From Stenopsyche tienmushanensis (Eukaryota > Arthropoda > Insecta > Trichoptera > Stenopsychidae): a stretch of DNA of 64,000 bases. Shown piece by piece: positions 45,184-55,833 of the stretch (position 1 is the stretch's first letter; every line of letters begins with the position of its first letter). The position numbers and the translations under genes were made by a program. The DNA lies in contig WACJ01000007.1 in NCBI GenBank assembly GCA_008973525.1, forward strand, positions 1,488,001 through 1,552,000, in the 5' to 3' direction. The notes under the pieces were generated by a model that was not told where the DNA came from, made no database searches, and saw only the letters and a program-made list of their open reading frames with translations.

Positions 45184-45489
45184 AAGTCGCCAAGTCTGAG
45201 AATTAATGCTGGAGAGATCGGTGAACTCGACACAAGTGCAGAAGAACTGCCTTCCTTATTCGGTGCAGTCAGCTCGATAAACGAGGAGGGCACTACCGGA
45301 CCCACTCTCAGTCACCTCATCCCGGCCCTCCAGGCCGACACCTTCGTTTCTCGCTCCCATCTTCGTACTCCCAATTTGGTCGCTATTTTCGACGCCGTTT
45401 ATGGCTGTGCTAACGAATGTGCTATTCTTGTAGTTCCGAAATCTCTTCGGCGATGTGCGGACGAAGTCACTTGTGCAAACATACTTTAG
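45184..45489 (+). CDS. Unrecognised open segment, candidate terminal exon
   Basis: An open frame of 101 codons with no stop begins immediately after TAG at 45181-45183, which closes an acceptor-like GACATCTTTAG. It ends with a TAG at 45487-45489. An AATAAA at 45505-45510, followed by a GTGTGACTGTGTAC stretch, gives a plausible 3' end. The product (start KSPSLRINAGEIGELD; middle THLYN-free; later NLVAIFDAVYGCANECAILV) has balanced, non-low-complexity composition unlike surrounding AT-rich frames, and holds four Cys. No internal ATG-led frame exists, so it would be a spliced 3' exon, a transposon-gene fragment, or chance in a GC-richer patch. I recognise no domain. A second short ATG frame at 45129-45200 precedes it in another phase. 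Confidence 0.3.
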   Translation, partial: KSPSLRINAGEIGELDTSAEELPSLFGAVSSINEEGTTGPTLSHLIPALQADTFVSRSHLRTPNLVAIFDAVYGCANECAILVVPKSLRRCADEVTCANIL

Positions 45490-45504
45490 ATATCCGGTGT
45501 CGTG

Positions 45505-45510
45505 AATAAA
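45505..45510 (+). terminator. Candidate polyadenylation signal AATAAA
   Basis: AATAAA lies 15 bases after the stop of the 45184-45489 frame and is followed by a GT-rich stretch as in many polyadenylation sites. AATAAA is common by chance in AT-rich DNA, so this has weight only with the open frame. Confidence 0.3.
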
Positions 45511-46344
45511 AGTGTGACTGTGTACATAACTGGGTACGTAATCGTTTTATATACCAGTGCTATGGACGTATGTAATTTTTATGCCCAAAACCCTCGAACA
45601 GAATCGCATGTCTTCTAAATGTGTCTCCGAAAGTGATTGTTCGAGAAGTGAACTAAAATTCAATGTTCATCTCATTTAAAACATATTTCTAGTATTCGAA
45701 TGTCTACATAAATCCATCATAAAGACATATGCTTCAATGCTAAGGATAGTGATGTCAACATATGGAGTTTTCCTGGGAAAGGATCCACAATGTGGTAGCT
45801 TTGCAGAACCATTCCAGAAACACTAAGTATATAAAAATCGATATTAGTAAGTTGTTGATTTCCATGTTTCATGTTTATTGTTGTCATAATAAATTTTCTT
45901 GTACGACAAATTAGAAATTCATCAACTGGTTAATTCCATGTGGTCTCATTAAAGCCTTAAAATGTATGTTAATCAAACAAATTTAAGAAAACGCATCAGT
46001 AAAATGATGTTTTTTTTACATTTGGGTCGTTTATAATGATTTGGAATTGATTTTACAAAAAAAACACGAACCGTTATATACAGAATAAGAAAACTCGTTA
46101 TAATCATAAAAAATAATGGATTCTTATTATCGAAAATATGTTTTTTAAAAGATAATCCTAAAAAATTTACTACACTAAAACAGTAGGATTAAAAATATTT
46201 TATGTTATCAACATTATTTTCCAAACAAACGCAAAAGTTCGATTATCTCAAAATTAATAATCCCGTTATATTTGTTAATGGTCTTCGAACGGTTAACGTT
46301 GATAATGCTCTATATTAGTATTTAGTTTTTCCAAATATGCCAAA
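45511..46344. other. No gene seen
   Basis: AT-rich, no frame or known repeat identified. Confidence 0.3.
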
Positions 46345-46440
46345 ATAGGCAATTTCATGTCCGGCGCCCCCTATAGTTCGACATCCCAATACAAGTATAG
46401 TACATATGTACGGCAAAGCTTCGTCAATGTAAAAAAATGC
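46345..46440 (-). mobile_element. CAG-ended MITE (family A), partial
   Basis: GTCCGGCGCCCCCTATAGTT, CGACATCCCAATACAAGTAT and AAAGCTTCGTCAATGTAAAA are the family A end block in reverse orientation. The copy stops at about 46440, where a GC-richer unrelated patch starts. Confidence 0.6.
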
Positions 46441-46690
46441 AATAGTTCTCTACGACGACGATCAGGATATATCGGGCGACACCAAAAGAAGAGCTCCAGG
46501 GAAGGATTCGGAATACCAAATTATAGCCTTCTATGTCGCAAACTGGCGACGATCGCGAGGCACGTGGCCTTCGTCCGAGGCGGCGATCTGTCGCAGGACC
46601 AAAATGTAGGTCGTCATCGTTCCAAGGCTATTTCTTTACTCCTTACTTATTTCTTCGCCCGCCTTCCGGTTAATCCGGGCGGGTCTTAAT
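46441..46690. other. GC-richer patch of unknown nature
   Basis: The stretch is open in two plus frames. One frame reads LYDDDQDISGDTKRRAPGKD, the other is Arg-rich. The 3' edge is GCCCGCCTTCCGGTTAATCC. No domain or splice pair is recognised. It could be a fragment of a transposon or host exon. Confidence 0.25.
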
Positions 46691-46906
46691 TATAACAAAT
46701 ATGGCCAGCTTAAAGCCGACCAAAATGTCGACGATAGAACCTTTTGATCCACGCAACTGTAAACACTTAATAATAAACAGACACGAATAAATGTCTAAAT
46801 ACATTTGGTTTGATTTAACATTGATAATGAAGAGTTGCCTGAATTTTTTTAGACATTGTCTCCTCAAAAAGAACTCAATGAATGTGATGAAACTTAGCGT
46901 CATTTA

Positions 46907-47295
46907 CAATAGACTCGCGGTAATCTGACCCTAGTCTAATCCGGAGCCCCCTGTAGTCCGACATTCCAATACAAATATAGTACATATATACGTTAAAGCT
47001 TCATCAATGTAAAAATTGGAAAAGTGTGATTCTGGATCGCCTAAATCATAATTCATTTGGCGAACTTTCAAGAAGTCTAAACATCCAGAGACTAGAAAGA
47101 CTTTTGAAGAAACTTTTGTTGCCATTGTGTTTATGACGTTAATTCTATGATGTGAAACCTTGTGTTAGATACGTATATATCACCATTTTACAAATGCTCC
47201 TTTCCAAAAAAATCCGGACTAAAAGGGGTCGAGGGCAGCACTCTATAGTCCGACAAATTGGACAATCCGTTTGTCGGATTACCGCGGGTCTATTG
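46907..47295. mobile_element. Near-complete CAG-ended MITE (family A)
   Basis: CAATAGACTCGCGGTAATCT at the left and GGATTACCGCGGGTCTATTG at the right are inverted repeats. TA precedes the left end. The interior shows TCCGGAGCCCCCTGTAGTCC and TATAGTCCGACAAATTGGAC. Open frames within (46931-47125, 47145-47435, 47152-47340) belong to the repeat and have no transposase motif. Confidence 0.72.
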
Positions 47296-48028
47296 CATAT
47301 TAAAAAAATCGATGTCATAAGCAATTTTTTTGTATTTTGAATGAAATCATCGTTTTCTCTCAGAGTGATCGTCAACCATTTAATTGGCGGTTGACACACA
47401 AGAAGTTGAGGACATGTTGCAATATCCGCAGTCAAAGACGCCGATGCTTAACAGATAGGGGAGATTCAGTCGTAAACTATAATTTTATGCCCGTTGCTTT
47501 TTCATTTTAAAATACTGATTTTTTATCTCAGCGTAAATATTTTGTTAATATGTTGTTTAGAATTTCGAAATGTCACAAATGAACCTCGTTTTATCATCGT
47601 TTGCTAATCATCACTATCAGCTGAATAATCAATCTTTTTATAATAGTGTTTTGATGTTTAGTATGCTCTTAACTTGTATAGTTGACCTTAACATTCATAT
47701 GAAGCACTTTGTTTATATTTTTGCATCGATCATGTGATGATTTACAATTTGAATTGATGTCGTTCGGATCGATTTTATTTATTAATTTATGCAGTGACAG
47801 ACATCTCATTGAGTGATTTGTGCGAAAATTTAGCGTTGAAGTTGTGGTGTCATTGCGGTTATTTTGTAATTTAATAGTCAATTCGGTTTGCTCAAAAAGG
47901 AAGTCGTTATGTCACAGTTCGGTCATTGCATTGTTTTATCTTTAATCAGATTTAATTATTAAACAACAATATGATAACTGAAAAAATTGGGCACGTATTT
48001 AACCCCGTTGTATATTGTGATTCTGCAA
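47296..48028. other. No gene seen
   Basis: AT-rich; minus frame 47669-47881 is unrecognised. Confidence 0.3.
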
Positions 48029-48190
48029 TTAACACATTCCCGTCGGCTTGCGTATAACATTGTCTTTTATTTGGCGCGGGGTGAATTTGCGATTATCGCG
48101 TTTGATCCTATTTTTAAAGCCAATGAATCACATGGATGAAGACGCACAAGTGCGTCTACTGATTGCACCCCATAGGACGTACATATGCCA
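48029..48190. mobile_element. T1 MITE, left and middle part
   Basis: Starts TTAACACATTCCCGTCGGCT, passes through AATCACATGGATGAAGACGC and TCTACTGATTGCACCCCATA, and loses homology near 48190 before the right end. Confidence 0.55.
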
Positions 48191-49981
48191 TTTGTAATCT
48201 TAATTTTAATCGTGCATTTACTAAAAAAATATTTGAAAATCTTAACCACAGAACTTGACGATCATTCGTCTTGAAGGGTGACTCAATCTGTGGTCACGAC
48301 TATTACATAATTTATAATGAGAATGAGATCGAATGTTCAGCGAAAATATTTTAAACTTATTGAACATATAATTTTGGAAAATTTAGATATTCAACTAATT
48401 TTGTCCAGATCGAAAAAAACGTTTTTATGCTTTTCGTATTGTCCAATTATAAAAGCACGAGAAAATAACGCCACATTAGAATATTACATAGGAAAAGGAA
48501 CCGATGGCATAACCGGTTTATTTCTTGTCAGATTCCTACCAGCTGATCTCACACATTAAGATTCGTACAACAAATGCAGAAACCGGTGTTATTGTACAAG
48601 TCAAATATTCTCCGATACATGTTGCTCATTTGAAAACACAGTTTTCGTACGAATAAACATCACTGAAAAGCACTTGTGTTCATATTAACATTTTGGGGCT
48701 TTTGATATGTATATGAAGATACAAAAGTGGCACAATCTATGCTTCATTTATTAACATATGTATCTTATATACAATAATGATAAAGACCTATTTGTTCTAA
48801 TAATATTTCATGTTGCCGATGTACTTGCGACAAATTAATCGGATCGATTTGATACGATTCACAAGTACATTTATCTAGTCTAATTATATATCATGCTAGG
48901 ATGATATAGTCGTTAGAGAAAGTCAGATACAGCTTTTTACATCTTGATTGAGAAATATTATTTTATAATGTGAAAGATTGCCAAATACACGGCTTCGTTG
49001 ATGGCCAAAATTTGCTTTCTATCCACATTATGTATTTCATACTCAGTGATCCAATTATATTTAAAATGCGTCAATTTTGCCAATATTCCCTGAGTAGTCA
49101 ACTAATAGTTTATAGATATTGGATGTATGTGTATAGAATATTGAGATTTTTTGAAAGAAATCAACTGAGCAACTGAGCCAAATTTATTATTGGCAGGTAT
49201 AATTCAAACACATTGTGGAAACACTTGTTTAATTATACAAATCAAGTTTGAGAATTACTCACCCCTTTGTCGTCTGTGGGGAACATTCTTCCCATAGTCA
49301 TCGGATTGTAATGTCGGCTTCATTTTTATTGGAATCTAACGGAAATTCTCTGAATATCCCTGAGATCTGAATAACTTTTAGGATTGATCAATATTCTTCC
49401 ATCAAATGAATCTGAGGCATAAAATATTAATTTGTTTGTCTGTAAGAACGCCTACAAAAAAAAAGTTATTTCGTAGGATTTTTTGAAGTTAAACATTCAT
49501 AGACGCGAAAGTGCAAAATGGCTTGATCGTCACGAAAAGTGAAACTCCAAGAGGGAGTTTATCGAAAAAGAATTGCTCAATAGCTTAAATTTAAACGAGC
49601 TGCAAAAAAATGCAAAATTTCATAGAATCATAGGTTTATTTTTGTGTATAAGTTTTTGAGCCCCTCCTGAATGTGTTTGGCCCTAGATAAGCGCGGTTTC
49701 CTGTTACGATTTCGCTATTACGCGGCATCAGAACTGAGAAGAAGAAAAGCCACGTAAAAGTGATATCGTGACAAACTTTAAACTGACTAAGCTCTCCGCG
49801 CCTGTTTTAGTAATTAAACCATGTGTATCACTCGTATTATCCTGGGTCCTTTTTCGTAATCTTACACCGATTGTTATATCTGCATCTTGTAACAAGCTTT
49901 GTTTCTTTAACGCGTTGGCGGACACGTATGCGTCATCTTTCGATATACCATCAACGAGTATCACCACACTTTTGTTTTTAG
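48191..49981. other. No gene seen
   Basis: AT-rich. Plus frames at 48317-48559 and 48970-49176 and the opposing frames at 49728-50085 show no domain; the last overlaps a P2 MITE. Confidence 0.3.
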
Positions 49982-50395
49982 TACACTTAAACCTTTTTTT
50001 GGCGGTAGATGTGTTCAGCGGAAAATCGCACAAAAAAAACTATGACTTACATAGAAAAGGTGAAGATGCGTTCCATGGATTTTAAAAACCGCATAACTTT
50101 AAAACAGCTATATAAAATATATCCAAAATCGCATAAAAAAAAGTTAATAAAACAATAAGGCAATTAAAATATTCCCAGTGTCAATGTCATCATTGTTCTA
50201 TGTAGATCTTCTCTTTCCAACAATATAATTCATAATTAGTAAAGATATCACTATAGTCTCTAACTCAATTTTTTTCCTCAAATTCCAGTTAGTATTGATG
50301 ATTTATTTCCTACTTTATCCAAAATATCTCGATGCGTACTCCCGCATAAAAAAACCGCATAACTTCGAAATCGCACAAAAAGAGTTTTGAGTGTA
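49982..50395. mobile_element. Complete pogo-like MITE P2
   Basis: Left TACACTTAAACCTTTTTTTG and right CGCACAAAAAGAGTTTTGAG..TGTA are inverted terminal repeats. Inner blocks CATGGATTTTAAAAACCGCA and TATATCCAAAATCGCATAAA are shared with all P2 copies. About 414 bases, no transposase. The ends resemble those of P1 (TACACTTGGG), so P1 and P2 are probably sister pogo-type families. Confidence 0.7.
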
Positions 50396-50506
50396 TTATG
50401 TTCGTTTTGTTAGTTGGGCCACAAAAATATTCATGCTTGACCGAGAATTTCACACTTTTGGCATACATTTTAAAGATGCTACGCGCATGCGCCATTATCC
50501 CTCTAC

Positions 50507-50527
50507 TGTGTGTGTGTGTGTGTGTGT
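50507..50527. repeat. (TG) microsatellite
   Basis: Ten TG units plus one T, followed by AAGC. Confidence 0.95.
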
Positions 50528-50633
50528 AAGCAACCACAAGGACAGTAGCAAGCATATTTTATTATATATTACACAAACACATTTAGCGAATAATTTACAT
50601 TGGCAAATGGTGAGAAATCTGAGAAAAATCTTA

Positions 50634-51376
50634 CAGCAGACATACAGATAATTCGATTAACGTTTTGCAAGGCGGTGTCGGATTATAGAGTGCTGTCGTT
50701 GACCCCTTGTAGTCGGGAACTTTTTAAAGTACTTGTAAAATTGTGATATATACGTATTTAACACAAGGATTCATATTATAGAATTAACGCCGTAAAAACA
50801 ATGACCATAGCAGCTATAAACAATAAAAATCTGTAATTAAAGGTATTCTTTGACGATTTTTGAAGCCACCATTAAAGTCGTAATGAGACTATGAAGCGTC
50901 CGTGACAAGAATCTAATTTGAAAAAAAAACCCATTTTTTAAAAAATAAACCTATCATAAATGCTAAATTAAATTTTAAAACAATAGCAGCTAAGATAGCA
51001 GCATAAATTACAAATATATAGTTTTTATTGGGGGGATTCTAGAATAATTTCCGAAATAATTTGGAAAATTATTAGAAAATGCACGCAAAATCCAATCGGT
51101 CCGCTTTTCAGACCGCTGATGAACGAGCGCCTCGCGATCGAACGCCATATCTGAACGTGTCTACAGACCGATTACTCTCAATATAAAACGAAGTTGTCTG
51201 AAGAAGACTGATGGGGTGGGTCGTTGAAGTTTTACAATCGGTCGAAAATATTGTTGTATTTTTTGCGGGCTTATGTCGGTTGGATCGGCCCCGTATATGT
51301 ACTAAGCTTGAATTGGGATGTCGGATTACGGGGGGCGCCGGATTAGACTGGGGTCAGATTATTTGTGGGTCTATTG
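50634..51376. mobile_element. CAG-ended MITE (family A) split by an R1 insertion
   Basis: Left part (CAGCAGACATACAGATAATT..GGCGGTGTCGGATTATAGAG) lies at 50634-50800. The right part (GATGTCGGATTACGGGGGGC..GTGGGTCTATTG) lies at 51309-51376. Between them are an AGATAGCAGCATAAATTAC block and an R1 copy in reverse orientation (51075-51260), whose like is at 18050-18420. The MITE was therefore present before this R1 segment arrived. Confidence 0.6.
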
Positions 51377-51495
51377 AATTGTTCGAAAATGGAAGTGTCT
51401 AGAAAAAATTGTTTTGTCAAGCGGATTTTTCGGTGTTGAATTCTGATGTAATTTATAAAAGTCAGGGTTGATTAAAACGATGATGATTTGAAGAG

Positions 51496-51913
51496 TTGAG
51501 ATTGTCGAGGGTTCGCTGTGGAGGTGGAACTGTCGGTTGGCACCTGTGGCGCCACATTCGGTTCGGCGGCCGCCAGGGCCGCACGCGTCTCTGCGGAGCG
51601 CCCGGTCCGCGTCAAGCCGGAGCCCGAGCGCTCCGGACTCTGCCCCGACTCTGGCTTGGACTCCGGTGTGTCCTCCGCGGCAGTCCGATCGCGACCGGTT
51701 ATCGCCGACGACGTCGCACTCGTCTCGGAGCAGGGTCGAGCCGAGAGCCGCGAGCGAGATAACGATAAGGACACCAGATCTGCACTAATTCGGCGACCGG
51801 CCTTCATGGACAATCAGGAGGTTCTCACTGCTTCTCTTCGTCTGCCACTTTCGCATTCTTCGTCGACCAGCCGATCGCCCTCGAGGTTATCGATCGTCCC
51901 GGAGCTTCTCTAA
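51496..51913. promoter_or_regulatory. CpG-rich block, candidate promoter/first exon, orientation unclear
   Basis: This is the most GC- and CpG-rich stretch of the window. It is open on both strands: minus 51807-51472 starts at an ATG (MKAGRRISADLVSLSLSRSR) and is Ser/Thr/Pro/Glu-rich; plus from about 51518 to the TAA at 51911 has a mixed composition (SGLDSGVSSAAVRSRPVIAD) but no early ATG. GC-rich DNA has few stops, so openness alone proves little. On the plus strand GTGAGT at about 52114 and GGTAAAT at about 52134 could be donors of a 5' exon. A host gene's first exon or an alternative promoter of the C1-domain gene would fit; the strand is undecided. Confidence 0.4.
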
Positions 51914-52823
51914 CGAGCGCTTCCGAGACTCTCCGCGGACACCATCCGAATGATTTTTCACACCATAACACTTTTTATCTAGTGCGACATATCGCCGACG
52001 ATAAATAGATAAGCGAATCGTCGATACGTTTTCTTGAGATTCTAACTAGTTGCTAGATCAACAAATATCAGCGGTTATCGCAAGATACGTTCGTGAAATA
52101 TCAGGGTTCGCAAAAGTGAGTCCGCTACGTCAAGGTAAATCTGAATGGATTTAAAAATAGTGACGAACATCTTGTGTATTTAAGACACCTAGTGATATAA
52201 CGATTAAGTGATAACAGTGCTTCATTCAACGTTAAACCAACAACGTCCCGTACATTTGTCGGGCAGATATGCTAGCGCGAATCTTATGTCGTTTTGAGAA
52301 AGTCCGGATTATGAATGAATCGCCAAGATCCGTTGGTTCCGAGAATGTTCGCATCGCTCTCCAAGAACGTGCAATGTTATAACACGGAAGAGTTCGCTCC
52401 TATGTACTCAGTGCTACATCATCGATGCGCCAATTAGAATAATACCTAACCATACCAAAAAATCCCATATTTTTGCATAATACGTACCAAGATATCCACG
52501 CTCTGGTATTCACCCGCTGCATGTCTTTACGCGCGTAACACGAACAATATGCATTTTTCGATCTCGTTCAACAAAAATTCGTAAAACATTTTATTTATTA
52601 AAATTTCGACGATTTAAATCACATAATTCATATTGATTCTACAAATCATCGGTGCGACTAATCAAAGAGATGACGCAAAACATATTGCGAACGATCAGCT
52701 GACGAACACACAATTGACTATTAAAAAATTATCATAAAATGACACTATTTTCCGGTACGTCTAATATCAAATTCACGTTTGGATGAAATCTAAATATTTT
52801 TTTTATTTGATGTCGGTCGATAT
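51914..52823. other. Flank of the CpG-rich block
   Basis: About 51914-52420 keeps many CG dinucleotides (TCGCCGACGATAAATAGATA; GCTAGCGCGAATCTTATGTC) and has no repeat of this window, so it may be untranslated or promoter sequence. The rest is AT-rich with no frame. Confidence 0.3.
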
Positions 52824-53012
52824 TAACACGCTATAGTCCGTGCCCGCGTTAATGCGCAATGAGGAGTACATAACTTTATATATAAATATCTTTCCAGGGA
52901 TGACAATACACAAAATATATGTAAATGTCATCCATCGACAGAATATAGTAAATATTTTACGAACGTCATAGATTTTTTTGTGAAAATTCATTGTGTATTT
53001 GAATGCATTCAA
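52824..53012 (+). repeat. TTAA-associated repeat family T3, left part
   Basis: ATTAACACGCTATAGTCCGT begins the copy, then ATATGTAAATGTCATCCATC and GACAGAATATAGTAAAT follow, as at 42175 and 55950. The right end is missing. Confidence 0.5.
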
Positions 53013-53079
53013 ATATAATTTTCATAAAGAACGATGAACCGATTGAATTTTGTCCTCGCGTTTTGTTCGTGTGTTTATT

Positions 53080-53130
53080 TTAACACAATTTCGGCGGGCT
53101 ATTTATAAATAAATACAACACTAAAATATT
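53080..53130 (+). mobile_element. TTAA family T2, left end
   Basis: TTAACACAATTTCGGCGGGC and ACACTAAAATATTC match the left ends at 57645 and 61317. Confidence 0.45.
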
Positions 53131-53139
53131 CAAATATCA

Positions 53140-53433
53140 TTTTGAAAATATGTAATATCTAAGTGAAATTGCTTCCTGCTGAAACACGGACTAAAACGTG
53201 CAAAATTCTCGATTTCCCGACAAATTATTTATTTCCGTCGCTGCAGATGAATGCTTGTATACTATAATACTTTGATGCGATTCGTAATTATATTACAGAG
53301 GAATGCAAAAATTCTGAAGCCCGCATCTATTGTATTTCATATCGATATTCCCATTATTAAAGCCGATGTGTAGTAAATACATCACCGCTAGGGAAAGGTT
53401 ATTATACTGTATATGTGTATACATAGATTAGAC
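53140..53433 (-). repeat. hAT-linked repeat block
   Basis: GACTAAAACGTGCAAAATTC, TTATTTATTTCCGTCGCTGC, TATTCCCATTATTAAAGCCG and TAGTAAATACATCACCGCTA match the block beside the hAT C-terminal piece at 10160-10390 (and inverted at 14850-15055). It ends in the TGTATATGTGTATACATAGA motif seen at position 1. Confidence 0.6.
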
Positions 53434-53925
53434 CAGGGATGGCCAACCCGCGGCCCGCGGGCCGCATGCGGCCCGCCTTGAACATTTTTTCGGCCCGCAA
53501 GATTCATCACACTTGAAAAAAATATATTTATTTTATAATGGCCAAAGAAATCGCAATTGAAAAGTATTTACCCTCAGCACTTTCCATTGTTTAAAGAATT
53601 TAAGAAATCAAAATGTAACAATTACATCAAATATGCAAAAGAAACAAAAAAAACTTACAGCTGCTTTTGAAAGCCAATTCAGTAATTTACAGTTAGACAA
53701 ACACAACAACTTTTTTGAAATATGTTCATCTCCTGTTCATGTTGAATTCGAATCGACCCCAGAATATTTCCAAAAACGAACTGGTTGATCACCACCCAAA
53801 AATAAACCCAAATACCCAAACTGAGATCGATTTACATAAGCTAAGCGAGTGGAGAAACAAATATCGCACTAGTAAAATATTTTTTAATAATTTTATTTAT
53901 ATTTATGTATTTCTTATTTAATTTT
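53434..53925 (+). mobile_element. hAT-type element: terminal repeat and degraded coding fragment
   Basis: CAGGGATGGCCAACCCGCGG is a typical hAT terminal repeat start (CAGGG.TGGCCAACC). It continues with overlapping perfect 16-base palindromes at 53450-53465 and 53459-53474. Downstream plus-strand codons at about 53670-53770 read FESQFSNLQLDKHNNFFEIC, which resembles a stretch of ZBED/Charlie-like hAT transposases (..FS.F......LF..PF..). Frameshifts follow. The opposite terminus is not located and the reading is tentative past the terminal repeat. Confidence 0.5.
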
Positions 53926-53958
53926 TACTGTTATATATTTCTTTACAATGTACGTTGA

Positions 53959-54028
53959 GCAGGGCTGTAACAAGGGGGTGGCAAAGTAGGCGCCCGCCAT
54001 GGGCGCAAATGGACTTGGGGCACAAAAC
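53959..54028. mobile_element. hAT-like terminal sequence, second copy
   Basis: CAGGGCTGTAACAAGGGGGT..GGCAAAGTAGGCGC..CTTGGGGCACAAAAC matches 23067-23145; in both places R1 follows. Confidence 0.4.
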
Positions 54029-54044
54029 ACAACCAATGAACCAA

Positions 54045-54420
54045 TACTGATTGACTGACCGTTTTTATAATATATACTAAGTTATCTAATCCCTATTTTC
54101 TTCGTTATCGCTCAAAAATTGGGCCGACCCAGCCGGCATTAGTTCGCAATAAAATAAAGACAAACATATTTTTGATCGTTTGTAAAATTTAAACAACGCA
54201 TCTGATCAGTCTTCTTCGCATAACTTCGTTTTGTAATGAGAGTTCGTAATCACTTAGTAGGCATGTTCGAGTACGGCATCTGATCGCAAGGTGCTCATTC
54301 GTCACGTCAGCGATCCAAAAAGCGGACCGGTTGGACACACAGACCTTATAGCCACTCCGTCCTCTATCAGGACTTTTTGCGACATTTTCTATGATCGATA
54401 CGATAACGGATGATCCCTCA
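54045..54420 (+). repeat. Dispersed repeat R1, long copy
   Basis: Contains GGGCCGACCCAGCCGGCATT, TTTGTAATGAGAGTTCGTAA, GTCAGCGATCCAAAAAGCGG and TTTTCTATGATCGATACGAT, collinear with 43975-44340. Confidence 0.6.
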
Positions 54421-54578
54421 GTGGCTAACTTTTTTAAATTGGAGGGAGGGAGGGGGGCGCAAGTTAAATACTTGCCACAGGTGCTTCATACCTTCGTTAC
54501 GGCGTTGACGTTGAGTATCACTATAATAAAGAGATTTATTATAGATACTCTTGCGAAAATCGTCCGGACTATAAAATG

Positions 54579-54853
54579 TCAACACATTCCTGTCGGGTTA
54601 CGCATAGCATTGTATTTCGCCTGATGCGGAGCGTATTTGCGAAAATTTGTTTGCTTAACTTTTTAATTAGTAATTTCTTGAAAAAAAATGGAGTTCTCAT
54701 TGTATAAAAATATGTAAACAAAGCAGTTGTTTTTAAACTGTGGTGCGCGAATCAGCGTGATTTTTTAAAAAATAATTTATAGAATATTAAGATTAAATCT
54801 GTCTTTAAAGTTATGTACCCAATATAAAGTTAAACCCGATCGGTATGTGTTAA
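54579..54853. mobile_element. T1-type TTAA MITE, long copy
   Basis: Left AACACATTCCTGTCGGGTTA (preceded by TC in place of TT) and right AAACCCGATCGGTATGTGTTAA are inverted repeats. The 275-base interior includes ATTGTATTTCGCCTGATGCG, like the 48029 copy, and a longer AT-rich middle. It lies between T1's 144-base form and the 1.37-kb form. Confidence 0.6.
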
Positions 54854-55833
54854 TATATTTTTTTATGCAAAGAAATTAACTTGCATAATTCAGGCAAATA
54901 TAAGAAATATCCAGAAAGGATTGCTTCCCTAATGATCTAGTGCTTGATTGAATATTTTCCCAATGTCCTTGATATTTCTCAGGGCATCCAAGCTCTTATT
55001 ATCTTATTTATGTTTTTCTGAATGTAAAGTTGTCTATAATGTCGACATCTTCCAGAAAAAATTGTTTTAAATGCCACAATTGATCGGAATTCTGAGATCG
55101 ATGTCGATGGTTGCATATTAGTGTTTAGCGGCCCGCTCGGAATTCTTCGATATTGTTTTAGTAAAGGGGCGTTGGTTGTCTGAATCACTGGATTTATTTT
55201 TATTTCATAAACACGTAAAACAGACATCCGCCAGTATCTGTTCTCGTTTGCTCCTCTTATCCAGTGGAATATTTATAAAACGAGAAATTACAAATATTCA
55301 CATCTGCTGCCCCGAACCATCTGTATTGGATAATTCGAATGATTCTCGTGCCGAGTGCAAAATTGAAGCGCAGCATCCTAAGCTTCTTGGTGCATCGTCG
55401 GCTGAAAGTGGCTGGATGAAGTCATCCGAGTGTAAATTGAAGTTTATTCATTCAAGGACGTCTCCGTAGTCGACGGCTGCGCTCCGAGGAATAATGCATT
55501 TTTTAGCGCTGGCCAGCAAAAAATTAGCTCTTCGACTGATTTGAATTAATTGCTTCTTCGCAAAGAGATCATCAAGATGGAATTGCGTTTTTGTTATTCG
55601 TATGCGCTCTCTGAAACGCATGACGATTTCAATCTTTAGTTCTATAAACACTAGTATTAATTTCAGATAAACGTTCATGATTCATGATTCGATTAAATCA
55701 TGAGGCGAGGACCGCTGCCAAGATTGAAGTACTCAATTCGACTGCTTGCTGCTGTTCGTTTTTTGGGTCATCCACGTAGATTTTATACAGATTTAATTCC
55801 CAATTAAAAACTGCTAATCCAATCAATTATCAC
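54854..55833. other. Unique sequence, no gene assigned
   Basis: About 54970-55700 is open in stretches on both strands (54979-55227 minus, 55176-55469 plus, 55448-55678 minus) with moderately balanced composition but no domain. No consensus splice pair is convincing. It could be conserved non-coding sequence. Confidence 0.3.
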
